From Flavobacteriales bacterium UBA4422 (GTDB taxonomy: Bacteria; Bacteroidota; Bacteroidia; Flavobacteriales_G; Salibacteraceae): DNA of 64,000 nt. Both the position numbers and the translations under genes were made by a program. The stretch is taken from assembly GCA_002389645.1 (NCBI GenBank), contig DGQE01000018.1:1-64000 (forward strand). The letters run 5' to 3'. Positions 48,138 to 57,700 of the stretch are shown one piece after another (within the stretch, counting starts at the first letter, position 1; the number at the start of each line of letters is the position of its first letter). The notes under the pieces were generated by a model. That model searched no databases, had not been told where the DNA came from, and saw only the letters and a list, made by a program, of their open reading frames with translations.

Positions 48138-49199
48138 TTATGGCAGGTAAAGTGCCCCTGCACATGAATTTTGACTAGCACCTGTGACATCACTAGAAAC
48201 ATTATTCAACTCTAGGAGCCTTAAATGACCTAGAAAAGCAAAGCAAATAGCCTCCTTGAAGTCAATGATTGACTGGGTTGGTAATATGATCGTTGATTTA
48301 GAGAAGTCTCTAATTCTTTCGATGAGAAAGTCATTGTGCGCGCCACCACCTGTTACTAAACACAGTTCGTTTTCTCTATTCAGAGCCTTGCCTATTTGAG
48401 AGGCTATATGATCTATTGATGTTGCTAGAAGGTCCTCTATTGGATTTATTTCGAATTTTTGAATTAAAGGCAATATTTTTGAGTCAAACCATTCTTTGCC
48501 TAAAGATTTTGGACCAGAAAGTTCAAAGTGTGCAATGTTATTAAGTTGGTTGAATAAATCTGGAATCACATTACCTGATTTGGCAATTATTCCACCTTGA
48601 TCATATTCTTTCCCTAGCTTCTTACTCAAGTGATTCAGTAATAGATTACAGATTCCGATATCGTATCCTAAGAGTTTTCCTTTCAAATGAGAAATATTGG
48701 CGAAGCCGCCTAAATTCAGAGCGGCATCGTAATCACTGAATAATTGACTGTCTGCATAAGGAACCAAAGGTGCGCCTTGCCCGCCTTTTGTGACATCTTG
48801 AATTCTGAAGTTGCTTATTGTTTTCAAGCCTGTTAGTGCAGAAATGATTGCGCCAGAGCCAATTTGAGTTGAAATTCCTTTATCAGGTTGATGGAAAACT
48901 GTAACTCCATGAGACCCAATGAAGGATGCAGTCGATTTTGTCCTTTCAATAAAATCAACCACAACACCAGCACTGAATGTTGCAAAAGCTTTATCAAGCT
49001 CAACATATTCGTAGGCACTTGAGTCTGTGGCTCTATAAAGTTCCACTTTTAGTTCATCGTTTAAAGAAATTGACATTGACTCATGTACTTGAAAGCTCCA
49101 TTTTGAGTCAGTTCGATTAAAAGAAACATCGCAAATGTCGATTCCATCGTGTGATGTTCCGCACATTAAACCAATTCCTCTATTTGCTGTTTGGATCAT
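48138..49199 (-). CDS. anmK: Anhydro-N-acetylmuramic acid kinase
   Basis: 353 residues. The first phosphate loop GLMCGTSHDGIDICDVSF at the N-terminus is diagnostic, followed by GSHGVTVFHQP, FRIQDVTKGGQGAPLVPYAD, LNLGGFANIS and VTGGGAHNDFLIERI. It phosphorylates anhydro-MurNAc for cell-wall recycling. Divergent from the acyl-CoA dehydrogenase. Confidence 0.95.
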   Translation of the reverse strand: MIQTANRGIGLMCGTSHDGIDICDVSFNRTDSKWSFQVHESMSISLNDELKVELYRATDSSAYEYVELDKAFATFSAGVVVDFIERTKSTASFIGSHGVTVFHQPDKGISTQIGSGAIISALTGLKTISNFRIQDVTKGGQGAPLVPYADSQLFSDYDAALNLGGFANISHLKGKLLGYDIGICNLLLNHLSKKLGKEYDQGGIIAKSGNVIPDLFNQLNNIAHFELSGPKSLGKEWFDSKILPLIQKFEINPIEDLLATSIDHIASQIGKALNRENELCLVTGGGAHNDFLIERIRDFSKSTIILPTQSIIDFKEAICFAFLGHLRLLELNNVSSDVTGASQNSCAGALYLP

Positions 49200-49216
49200 T
49201 GCAAAAGTTACTTTTG
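49183..49216 (+). promoter_or_regulatory. Putative promoter of the acyl-CoA dehydrogenase
   Basis: TTTG (49183-49186), 22 bases, then TACTTTTG (49209-49216). It overlaps the divergent anmK start. It lies downstream of the farthest possible ATG (49151), supporting the start at 49256. Confidence 0.6.
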
Positions 49217-49255
49217 TTTGCTACCACAAAGTATAACAGGAAAACGTACATAACC

Positions 49256-50404
49256 ATGTTTTTTGAATTAACAGAAGAACAAAAAGCTGTAAGAGATGCA
49301 GCACGAGATTTCGCTCAGAATGTTTTAAAGCCTGGAGTGATTGAAAGAGATGAGACACAAACATTTCCAAGAGAAGAAGTAAAACAGCTAGGTGAGTTAG
49401 GATTTATGGGCATGATGGTCGCTCCAGAATATGGTGGCGGTGGCATGGATGCTGTGTCATATGTTCTAGCAATGGAGGAAATTTCCAAAGTTGATGCAAG
49501 TACATCAGTATGTATGTCAGTTAACAATAGCCTAGTTTGTTGGGGACTGGAGAAGTTTGGAAGTGAAGAGCAGAAGCAAAAGTATTTAGTGCCGCTTGCG
49601 AAAGGGGAAATCATAGGTGCTTTTTGTTTAAGTGAGCCAGAAGCTGGTTCTGACGCTACAAGTCAACGAACTACTGCTGTAGATAAAGGTGATCACTATT
49701 TATTGAACGGAACTAAGAATTGGATAACCAATGGAGGAAACGCTTCGGTCTATTTAGTGATGGCTCAAACTGATGTTGAGAAGGGTCATAAAGGAATTAA
49801 TTGCCTTATTGTTGAGCGTGATATGGAAGGCTTTATAGTAGGAGCGAAAGAAAATAAGTTGGGCATTAGAGGGTCTGATACGCACACTCTATTGTTTAAT
49901 GATGTGAAGGTTCCTAAGGAAAATAGAGTTGGCGAGGATGGCTTTGGGTTCAAGTTTGCAATGAAAACACTTGAAGGAGGTAGAATAGGTATCGCTTCTC
50001 AGGCTTTGGGTATCGCTTCAGGTTCTCTTGAATTAGCTACCGCATATTCGAAAGAAAGAAAAGCTTTTGGTAAGACAATTAGTCAACATCAGGCAATAGC
50101 CTTTAAACTGGCAGATATGGCTACTGAAGTTGAAGCGGCTAGACTTTTATGCTTGAAGGCAGCGTGGTTAAAAGATCAAGGTCTTCCATTTGGTAAGTTC
50201 AGCGCAATGGCTAAACTTTATGCATCGGAAGCAGCTATGAAAGCTTCAGTGGAGGCGGTTCAGGTTCATGGAGGTTACGGTTTCGTAAAAGAATACCATG
50301 TTGAGCGATTGATGCGTGATGCTAAGATTACTCAGATTTATGAAGGAACGAGTGAAGTTCAGAGAATAGTTATAAGTCGCGCAGTTATAGACGAGTCTTC
50401 TTAA
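49256..50404 (+). CDS. Acyl-CoA dehydrogenase (short-chain type)
   Basis: 382 residues from ATG at 49256 (MFFELTEEQKAVRDAARDFA). A longer frame from 49151 is rejected because it would lie across the promoter and the anmK start. FAD-binding GAFCLSEPEAGSDATSQRT, GTKNWITNGGNASVY, SQALGIASGSLELA, and the catalytic-base region MRDAKITQIYEGTSEVQRIVI with the glutamate in YEGTSE. It oxidises acyl-CoA to enoyl-CoA. The short-chain/butyryl type fits best; the substrate is not confirmed. Confidence 0.93.
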   Translation: MFFELTEEQKAVRDAARDFAQNVLKPGVIERDETQTFPREEVKQLGELGFMGMMVAPEYGGGGMDAVSYVLAMEEISKVDASTSVCMSVNNSLVCWGLEKFGSEEQKQKYLVPLAKGEIIGAFCLSEPEAGSDATSQRTTAVDKGDHYLLNGTKNWITNGGNASVYLVMAQTDVEKGHKGINCLIVERDMEGFIVGAKENKLGIRGSDTHTLLFNDVKVPKENRVGEDGFGFKFAMKTLEGGRIGIASQALGIASGSLELATAYSKERKAFGKTISQHQAIAFKLADMATEVEAARLLCLKAAWLKDQGLPFGKFSAMAKLYASEAAMKASVEAVQVHGGYGFVKEYHVERLMRDAKITQIYEGTSEVQRIVISRAVIDESS

Positions 50405-50424
50405 GGAAGTTTCAAAATATGAAC

Positions 50425-51729
50425 TTAGAGAAGCTCGAGTAACTGCTCAAGCTTCAATTTTCTTGAGCCCTTTAGCAGTATAGACTTGTTGGTTAGTTTG
50501 TTTTTTTTGAGGTAGTCGACTACATCAGAAGTGCGTTCAAAGAAGATTACATTATCGAATGAATCCTTGGCTTTCAAGAATTCACTCCCAACAAAATATC
50601 CAGCTATAGCTTTTTTTTCGAGCAGTTTAAGTATCTCCTGGTGCTTTTCAAATGAGCTATCTCCAAGTTCAAGCATGTCTCCTAGAATAACAAAAGGGTT
50701 TTTAAAAGAGTCATTGCTTAAGTTGTCAATTGCCGCTAGCATACTACTAGGATTAGCATTATAACAATCCACAATTACGGTGTTATTGAGATCAGTATGC
50801 TCAACTTGAGACCTGTTGTTTTCAGGAATGTAGCTTTCTATTCCAGCTTTGATTTTTTCATCTGGCACTCCAAAATACCTCGCCAACGTAACAGCACTCA
50901 TCACATTGCTGAAGTTGTAGCCTCCAGATAGCTTAGTTTTAATTAATCTTTTAAATGGATCAATATCTCTCCACCATTGAACACTGAGCAGTCCATTTTC
51001 GATAGAATAAACACCTTGAAAAATTGCTTTTTCAGATTGACCATACGAAATACCAGAAAGACCATTTGATGCTCTTATGACTTTTGGATCATCATTATTA
51101 ATAAAAGCCTTTCCATCATTTTCTTTTAGAAAATCGAATAGTTCTTTCTTTCCAATGTAGACACCTTCTTCGCCACCAAACCCTTCAAGGTGGGCTAAAC
51201 CAATATTTGTGATGTAACCAAAATCAGGAGCAGCAATTGAACATAAGAATTGAATTTCTTTTTGGTGATTTGCGCCCATCTCAATTATCGCAATTTCATG
51301 ACTTTCATTTATCTCAAGTAATGATAGAGGAACCCCAATATGATTGTTGAGGTTGCCATGTGTTGCATATGTTGAATAGGTCTGAGAAAGGGCAGCATAC
51401 AAAAGCTCTTTGGATGTTGTTTTACCATTGCTTCCAGTGAGACCTATTATAGGGATTTTCAACTTAGACCTGTGATGATGAGCTAGGGATTGAAGCGCTA
51501 CTAACCCATTGTCGACAATTGTAATTCTTGAGTTGCCACTAAACTCACTCCTTTTTTCATCGGCAATAGCATGAGATGTACCTGCTTCTAGAGATGCCAG
51601 AATATAGTCGTTGCCGTTAAATGACTCTCCTTTCAGCGCTATGAATAGGCTGCCTTCCTTTATGCTTCTTGTGTCTGTGCACACTCCAGTGGAGTGCGAA
51701 TAAATAGAGTAAACGTTAGTAATATTCAC
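50425..51729 (-). CDS. murF: UDP-N-acetylmuramoyl-tripeptide--D-alanyl-D-alanine ligase
   Basis: 434 residues from GTG at 51729. Mur N-domain with TDTRSIKEGSLFIALKGESFNGNDYI, P-loop IIGLTGSNGKTTSKELL, EMGANHQKEI, ITNIGLAHLEGFGG, then YNANPSSMLAAI and the C-terminal LGDMLELG. It adds D-Ala-D-Ala to the peptidoglycan precursor. Single gene on this strand, separated from gldJ by a palindrome. Confidence 0.94.
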   Translation of the reverse strand: MNITNVYSIYSHSTGVCTDTRSIKEGSLFIALKGESFNGNDYILASLEAGTSHAIADEKRSEFSGNSRITIVDNGLVALQSLAHHHRSKLKIPIIGLTGSNGKTTSKELLYAALSQTYSTYATHGNLNNHIGVPLSLLEINESHEIAIIEMGANHQKEIQFLCSIAAPDFGYITNIGLAHLEGFGGEEGVYIGKKELFDFLKENDGKAFINNDDPKVIRASNGLSGISYGQSEKAIFQGVYSIENGLLSVQWWRDIDPFKRLIKTKLSGGYNFSNVMSAVTLARYFGVPDEKIKAGIESYIPENNRSQVEHTDLNNTVIVDCYNANPSSMLAAIDNLSNDSFKNPFVILGDMLELGDSSFEKHQEILKLLEKKAIAGYFVGSEFLKAKDSFDNVIFFERTSDVVDYLKKNKLTNKSILLKGSRKLKLEQLLELL

Positions 51730-51743
51730 AACCCGAAAATAAA

Positions 51744-51765
51744 GAAGGCCTCAATTGAGGCCTTC
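51744..51765 (-). terminator. Palindromic terminator of gldJ
   Basis: GAAGGCCTCAATTGAGGCCTTC, a perfect palindrome 29 bases after the gldJ stop. On the minus strand it is followed by TTTATTTT. Its CTCAATTGAG core is shared with the palindrome at 20767-20797. Confidence 0.75.
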
Positions 51766-51793
51766 ATAAAACTTATTTAAGATTTCAACAATA

Positions 51794-53569
51794 CTATCTT
51801 GATCCACCTAATCCAACAGGGCTTCCAACTCTGTCCATCGCGCATCTGAAGCCTAGCGTTGACAATGATTGTCGCTCATCTAGAAATCTTCTAGTGCCAG
51901 GAACCATCCAATATGCTCTATCATTCCAAGAAGCTCCTTTATATACACGAGCTTGATCGTTGATTAGTGATGAGTAATCTTCAGCAGCTTCTCCTTGACC
52001 AGGATAAGCATACATTGCTCCTGTTTCAGTTCTTTCTGAGTCATCATAGTCAGACCAGTTTAACTCATCAGCATGAGAAAGAGGATCACCGTCTAAATAA
52101 TTGATGTTATCTGATCTCTTGTAGTTTCTGCGATCAATATTCTCTTCAACCTTAGACTCTCGGTATCTTAATTCACCAGGACGAGCTGTAATGTAAGAGC
52201 TATAATCTTTCAATAATACAGGAGCAATCTTGACCATCTCATCAGAAGCCTTAATTGCTTCAACTGACTCTTCAACAATCACAAGGTTTGCCTCATATTT
52301 TTGATCGTCTATTAAAAGTTGATTGGCTCGTTCAGCCTGTTCTTGCAAAGCAGCTATTAGATCAAATTCTTGATCGTTAATAGTCTCTGAAGTCATTTGC
52401 TGAAATTCATCTAAATACGTAATAAGACCTTGGATGTTGTAAATCGGAATGTCGTACTTGTCAAGTAGTATTCCTTCATTATCTCTTTGCTTCGTGTTGA
52501 ACACATTTCCTCTGAAAGGTCTAAAATCATCCATGTCTTCAAATGAAAGCGGACGATAAACATCCATTACCCATTCACTTACATTACCAGCCATATTGTA
52601 AAGACCGTAGTCATTTGGCCAATATGAGAATACAGGGGCTGTAACATCTGCATTGTCATTCAATTTTCCAGCTACACCCATATTGTCACCACGTCCTCTC
52701 TTGAAGTTCGCTAACATCATTCCTATATAAGCTTCGTCTGGGTTACGAACAGCATGACCATTCCAAGGATATAATCTTCTCTCTACTACTCTTTCACCGA
52801 CACTGTTGCCAATTAATCCAAACGCTGCGAATTCCCATTCAGCTTCTGTTGGAAGTCGATACTTTGGAAGTAGAATACCATCTTCCATTTTTACATTTCT
52901 GTAACCACTGCTATTTGGGTTTAAGTCAGGTAAACCTTCAATTCTCTTTCCTGAATTGTATTGGTTTGAGAGATACGCGTCAGTGTTGAAATTGTCTTCC
53001 CCGATCTGGTCAGGATAGTGTTCAAGAATACCTTCTCTAATTAGAATGTACTCATTTACACGATCAGTTCTCCAACTACAAAAGTCACTAGCTTGTAGCC
53101 AGTTCACCCCAACTACTGGATAATCACGATAAGCAGGGTGCCTTAAATAATAGTCTACGTAAGGTTCGTTGTACGCTAGTTTAGATCTCCAAACTAAGGT
53201 GTCTGGCAAAGCTTTTTTATGCAATTCGGGATAATCTACTCCATAAACTCTCTTGACCCAATATAAGTACTCCAGCCAATGAAAGTTGCTGATCTCTGTT
53301 TGGTCCATGTAGAAAGAAGAAACGGTAGCTCTTCTAGGAATGTTATTCCAATCATACATGAAGTCTTGTTCAACCCGACCCATGGTGAAGGTTCCACCTT
53401 CAATTAAAACTAAGTTTGGGCCTGTTTCTTGCTCTTCAAAAGGATATTTCTGAAAACCTCCATTATCTGGATCGTTATAGTTCCACCCAGTTATGGATGA
53501 CTTTTCGTATCCACAAGATGCAATTAGAAGGGGCGCTACTAATAGAGCAAAAAGGTTTTTTGCTTTCAT
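51794..53569 (-). CDS. gldJ: Gliding motility/type IX secretion lipoprotein GldJ
   Basis: 591 residues from ATG at 53569, chosen because a lipoprotein signal (MKAKNLFALLVAPLLIASCGY) then starts the protein and a promoter lies just upstream. The body is a formylglycine-generating-enzyme-like (SUMF) domain: LIEGGTFTMGRVEQDF, VSSFYMDQTEISNFHWLEYL, YPVVGVNWLQASDFCSWR, RLPTEAEWEFAAFG, YNMAGNVSEWVMD and later KGASWNDRAYWMVPGTRRF with GFRCAMD. The size and insert match GldJ. It stabilises other Gld proteins of the type IX machine. porP/sprF lies just upstream. Confidence 0.93.
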   Translation of the reverse strand: MKAKNLFALLVAPLLIASCGYEKSSITGWNYNDPDNGGFQKYPFEEQETGPNLVLIEGGTFTMGRVEQDFMYDWNNIPRRATVSSFYMDQTEISNFHWLEYLYWVKRVYGVDYPELHKKALPDTLVWRSKLAYNEPYVDYYLRHPAYRDYPVVGVNWLQASDFCSWRTDRVNEYILIREGILEHYPDQIGEDNFNTDAYLSNQYNSGKRIEGLPDLNPNSSGYRNVKMEDGILLPKYRLPTEAEWEFAAFGLIGNSVGERVVERRLYPWNGHAVRNPDEAYIGMMLANFKRGRGDNMGVAGKLNDNADVTAPVFSYWPNDYGLYNMAGNVSEWVMDVYRPLSFEDMDDFRPFRGNVFNTKQRDNEGILLDKYDIPIYNIQGLITYLDEFQQMTSETINDQEFDLIAALQEQAERANQLLIDDQKYEANLVIVEESVEAIKASDEMVKIAPVLLKDYSSYITARPGELRYRESKVEENIDRRNYKRSDNINYLDGDPLSHADELNWSDYDDSERTETGAMYAYPGQGEAAEDYSSLINDQARVYKGASWNDRAYWMVPGTRRFLDERQSLSTLGFRCAMDRVGSPVGLGGSR

Positions 53570-53613
53570 AGTGTAAATAATTTTAGAGCGAAGTCGCTGA
53601 TTTGTTAAGTAAA

Positions 53614-53644
53614 CAAAGATAAGTGAGTTTTTATTATCCCGCAA
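53614..53644 (-). promoter_or_regulatory. Promoter of gldJ
   Basis: On the minus strand TTG (53644-53642), 20 bases, TATCTTTG (53621-53614), then 44 bases to the ATG. The spacing and boxes match the Bacteroidota consensus. The TTG directly follows the porP/sprF stop codon, so gldJ has its own start site. Confidence 0.7.
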
Positions 53645-54604
53645 TTAAAACTGGGGACAGCGCATCATTTTAAACTTTCTGCGCTTTTGCTTGCAAGGGA
53701 ACATCATGGTAACACTAATCTCATGAGCTCCTAAAGTTTGTGTTCCTAGGCTTGAAGTAGTAATGTCATAACTATAACCGAATCTAAATTGTTCTGTGTA
53801 AAGACCAACTAAAAATATCAAAGCATCATCCCATCTATACCAAACACCTCCTGTTATTGGGCCTTTGTTAAGATATAGACCTAAATTAAGGTGGTTAAAC
53901 TCTCCTTGACTTTGGTATATAATATTTGGTGATATACTTCCGTCCTCTGGGTTTGCCTTGTCTAAAGGAATCACAGCACCTGCATGTGCAGTATATTTCC
54001 TTGGTAGTCTGCTTTCAGCGGACTTAAAAAATGACTCATTTGGCTGAAACAAGTGATGCGTAGCAAAACCTAAATAGAAGGTTTGAGTAAATAAGAGACC
54101 TCCAGCTGAAAAATCTAATTTGTTCACTGGCTCATCAATTGGAACTTCTCCGGTAGGATAAATGAATCCATAACGAGCATCAATCATGTCTCCGAATGTT
54201 AGTTGGTCCCAGTCAATAGCTTTTTGGTAATAGGTAGCTTGAATTCCAGCTTTGAAGCTGATGTTTCTATCAAGAGCAACTTGGTAAGCATACATTCCGC
54301 TTACTGAGTTTGTTTGAATAATACCTGTTCCTTGTCTGTCATGATAGGCTTGAAGGCCAATTCCTCCGCTCAACGCATCAACGTATTGATCATATGAAGC
54401 AGAGTAAGTGACATAAGTTGATGGTATACCTGGCCATTGATTTCTATAGTTCAATGTAACTCTTGGACATCTTGCAGAGCCAGCTAGAGCAGGGTTTAAA
54501 TAAAGTTGATTCGCATAAAACTGACTAAAAGCCACATCCTGGGCTTTCAGGTCCATATTTAAACACGCCAACGCTAGTATGAATAGTAATCCTAATTTTT
54601 TCAT
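53645..54604 (-). CDS. PorP/SprF family type IX secretion outer-membrane protein
   Basis: 319 residues from ATG at 54604. A signal peptide (MKKLGLLFILALACLNMDLKAQ) is followed by the family start DVAFSQFYANQLYLNPALAGSARCPRVTLNYRNQWPGI, barrel strands with DRQGTGIIQTNSVSGMYAYQ, and the end FGYSYDITTSSLGTQTLGAHEISVTMMFPCKQKRR. Members are linked to PorE/SprB-like surface proteins and to attachment of GldJ-type components. The full SprF/PorP role for this paralog is inferred; several paralogs usually exist per genome. Confidence 0.88.
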   Translation of the reverse strand: MKKLGLLFILALACLNMDLKAQDVAFSQFYANQLYLNPALAGSARCPRVTLNYRNQWPGIPSTYVTYSASYDQYVDALSGGIGLQAYHDRQGTGIIQTNSVSGMYAYQVALDRNISFKAGIQATYYQKAIDWDQLTFGDMIDARYGFIYPTGEVPIDEPVNKLDFSAGGLLFTQTFYLGFATHHLFQPNESFFKSAESRLPRKYTAHAGAVIPLDKANPEDGSISPNIIYQSQGEFNHLNLGLYLNKGPITGGVWYRWDDALIFLVGLYTEQFRFGYSYDITTSSLGTQTLGAHEISVTMMFPCKQKRRKFKMMRCPQF

Positions 54605-54788
54605 TGCCAATCGACTTCCAACATCCGCAATTATACGAATATATTTACCCCGTGAACTTTTCTATATCAACTATCGTTTTTTCTTTTGGCAATAACTTCC
54701 TTAATAGGTGCGTTAAGCGTCTGAGAAAAAAGAATGACAAATATAACCACAAAAAATATTGATTTGTCGAAAAAATAGACCTGTTAGT

Positions 54789-57700
54789 ATGAAGATGAAA
54801 TTTTCCTTTCTGTTATTGTGTTTTGCTCTAGGGGCTAATCTGTTTGCTCAGAAGAGTATACCATCAGGTCTAAAAGAAAATAGTCAGATTAAAACCAATA
54901 CAAGTTCTGACGAAAAACAGAACGAATTTGTGCTAGAATGGCAAGGGGTTAAAGAATATCGGGCTATTGATGAGCGTAAAATTGATCAAGTTTTTTTTAA
55001 AGGCGCTAGAATTCGGGCCAAGACTCGACTTCCATATTTCGCATGGACAATCGAAGTGAGTCAAAGTACAGAGTCAATAAAGGCTTCCCTGAAAAATGCG
55101 AAGTCGGAGTATGTCAGTGAATCGGAACGAGGACTTCTTCAAGGGGTTTCATTGCCTAAAGATTTTAGAGTTTCTTCAATAGTTCGAAGTTCTGCCGGTA
55201 AGAAGTACGCTGTAATAATGGTGGAGCCACTCAAAAAGACAAACTCTAGGGTAGAAAAACTATTGGGTTTCGATTTAGAACTAACGGAACAAGGCTCAAG
55301 TTCGAGTGCTTCTCGTGGTGCACGCGGAGGGAATTCTTGGGTGGATAATAGTGTTTTGAACTCTGGCCAATGGTATAAACTTGCGACAGGAGAAGATGGA
55401 ATTTATAGAGTCACCTTTAAAGATTTGCAGTCTTATGGATTTAGCATGGTTGATGTAAATAGCGATCAAATTAAATTGTTTGGCACTGGAGCAGGTATGT
55501 TGCCATTTAGCAATGATCAGGAAAGACCGGATGATTTAATTCAAATTCCAATAGATGTTTTTGATGGAGGCGATGGAGCCTTCGACAGTGGAGATTACTT
55601 TTTGTTTTATGGTGAAGATCAAATCACTTGGAAAAACACGAATGGAAGCTTTGTTCATGAAACAAATCCTTTTTCTGATTCTGCTTATTACTTTTTATCC
55701 GTAAACGAAGGTGCTGAGGCACCAAAGAGAATTAAAACTGAATCTGTTTCAGTGTCATCGACAAGAACATCTGAGTTTTATGATTACCTGGATTTGTATG
55801 AGGAAGAGAATATAAATCTTATTAAATCGGGTAGAAGATGGTACGGCTTAGAGTTCGGTTCGGTGACATCAAAAGACTTCGGATTTAATGTTCCAAATAT
55901 TCAACGAACTTTTCCTGTGCAATTAAATGCTAGGTATGCCGCACGGTCAATTGGTATTGCTGGTGTTTCAGTCTCGTTGTCTCTGCCAAGTCAAGGTGGC
56001 GTTTCGGTTACAGATAATGTGTTTCCTGTTGCGGATTTTTATGGGGCTTTGTATGCAGATAATGGTTTACTCTCATTAACAACTACGCCAAATGATGGCG
56101 ATCTATTGACCAAGTTTGAGTTGATTCAAGGGCCTAACTTACAGTCAAAAGCGTGGCTTGATTACATTGAATTACATGCAAGAAGGTCAATCACTTTCCT
56201 TAGTCCCTTCATGTCTTTCAGGGATTTAAATAGTGTTGAAGTAAACGCGATTACAGAGTTTAAAGTCAAAGCATCGGAGGCTGTGAGGGTTTGGGATGTT
56301 ACTAACGTGGGTGATATTAAAGAAATGAGCCTTACTGGCGGTGTAACCAATGGCTGGGCATTTAAAACCTCTACATCTGTTTTGAAAGATTTTATTGTTT
56401 TCAATGAATCCAGTTATCTCTCACCAACCAAAGTTGGGTTTATTGAAAATCAGAACTTACATCAGCTCGCCAATATTGAATATGTAATTGTCACGCATCC
56501 TGCATTCAAGGTTTATGCTGAGCGCCTTGCTAATCTGCACTCCTCAGAAGACGGGTTATCGACTGCTGTGGTTACGCCAGGCCAGATTTATAATGAGTTT
56601 TCAGGAGGAGCCCAAGATGTTACAGCAATCAAAGAGTTTATGAGGATGCTATATCATGAAGCAGATTCAAGCGGAGGTTTGAGACCAAGGTATCTTTTGT
56701 TATTTGGTGATGCATCCTATGATTATAAAGACAAAATCTCAGGTAATTCAAACTTTGTTCCTACACATCAGATGCTCAATAGCTTATCTCCAACCGGCTC
56801 AATAGCTTCGGATGATTATTATGGTTTGCTTGATGATGATGAAGGAGAGTCGCAATACGATTTTGTAGATATCGGTATTGGTCGTTTACCTGCGCGAAGC
56901 AGGAAGGAAGCGGAAGATATGGTGGGTAAGATAGAGCGCTATGCTCAAAATTCTTCATCTTTTGGTGATTGGAGAAACAAAATCGCTTTTGTGGCAGATG
57001 ATGCCGATAAAAGCGATGGGCAAACATTCATGAGAGATTTCGAAACCCTTGGAAATGTGCTAGATGCGAATGCACAAGAGTTCCTTATAGATAAGGTTTA
57101 TATGGATTCTTACAAGCAGCAATTGGGTTCTGGTGGTGCGCGCTATCCTGAAGGAGCAGATGCTGTTTCGGATAGAGTGGGGAAGGGAGCTTTAATGATG
57201 TACTACATTGGCCATGGAGGAGAACTAGGCTGGGCGCACGAGCGAATACTAGAAGTTCAAACCATTAACAAGTGGTCTAATATTGATAATTTGCCTTTGT
57301 TTATTACCGCAACATGTGAGTTTGCTCGATTTGACGATCCAAGAAGAACTTCAGGAGGTGAGTATGTACTTTTAAACCCAAGTGGAGGCGGGATTGCACT
57401 ATTAACAACAACTAGAGCTGTATATTCAAGCCCAAACTTGACGTTGACGACTGAGTTCACTGCACAAGCTTTTGAAAATTTGACAGATGAGAAGCCTCGA
57501 CTTGGAGACTTGATGCTTCAGACGAAAATCAGAACATTAGACACGAATACTAGTGCAGCTTTAAATAGTCGGAGCTTTGCACTTTTGGGTGATCCAGCTC
57601 TTAGACTGGCTTATCCAGAAAATCGAATTCAGATCACATCTATGCCTGATACTATTGGTGCTCTTGGTAAGGTTAAAGTAGAAGGGATTGTTACAGATTA

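Noticed and set aside
49151..49255. Longer acyl-CoA dehydrogenase starting at 49151
   Set aside because: The extra 35 residues lie antisense to the anmK start and span a well-formed promoter; the family begins at MFFELTEEQ.
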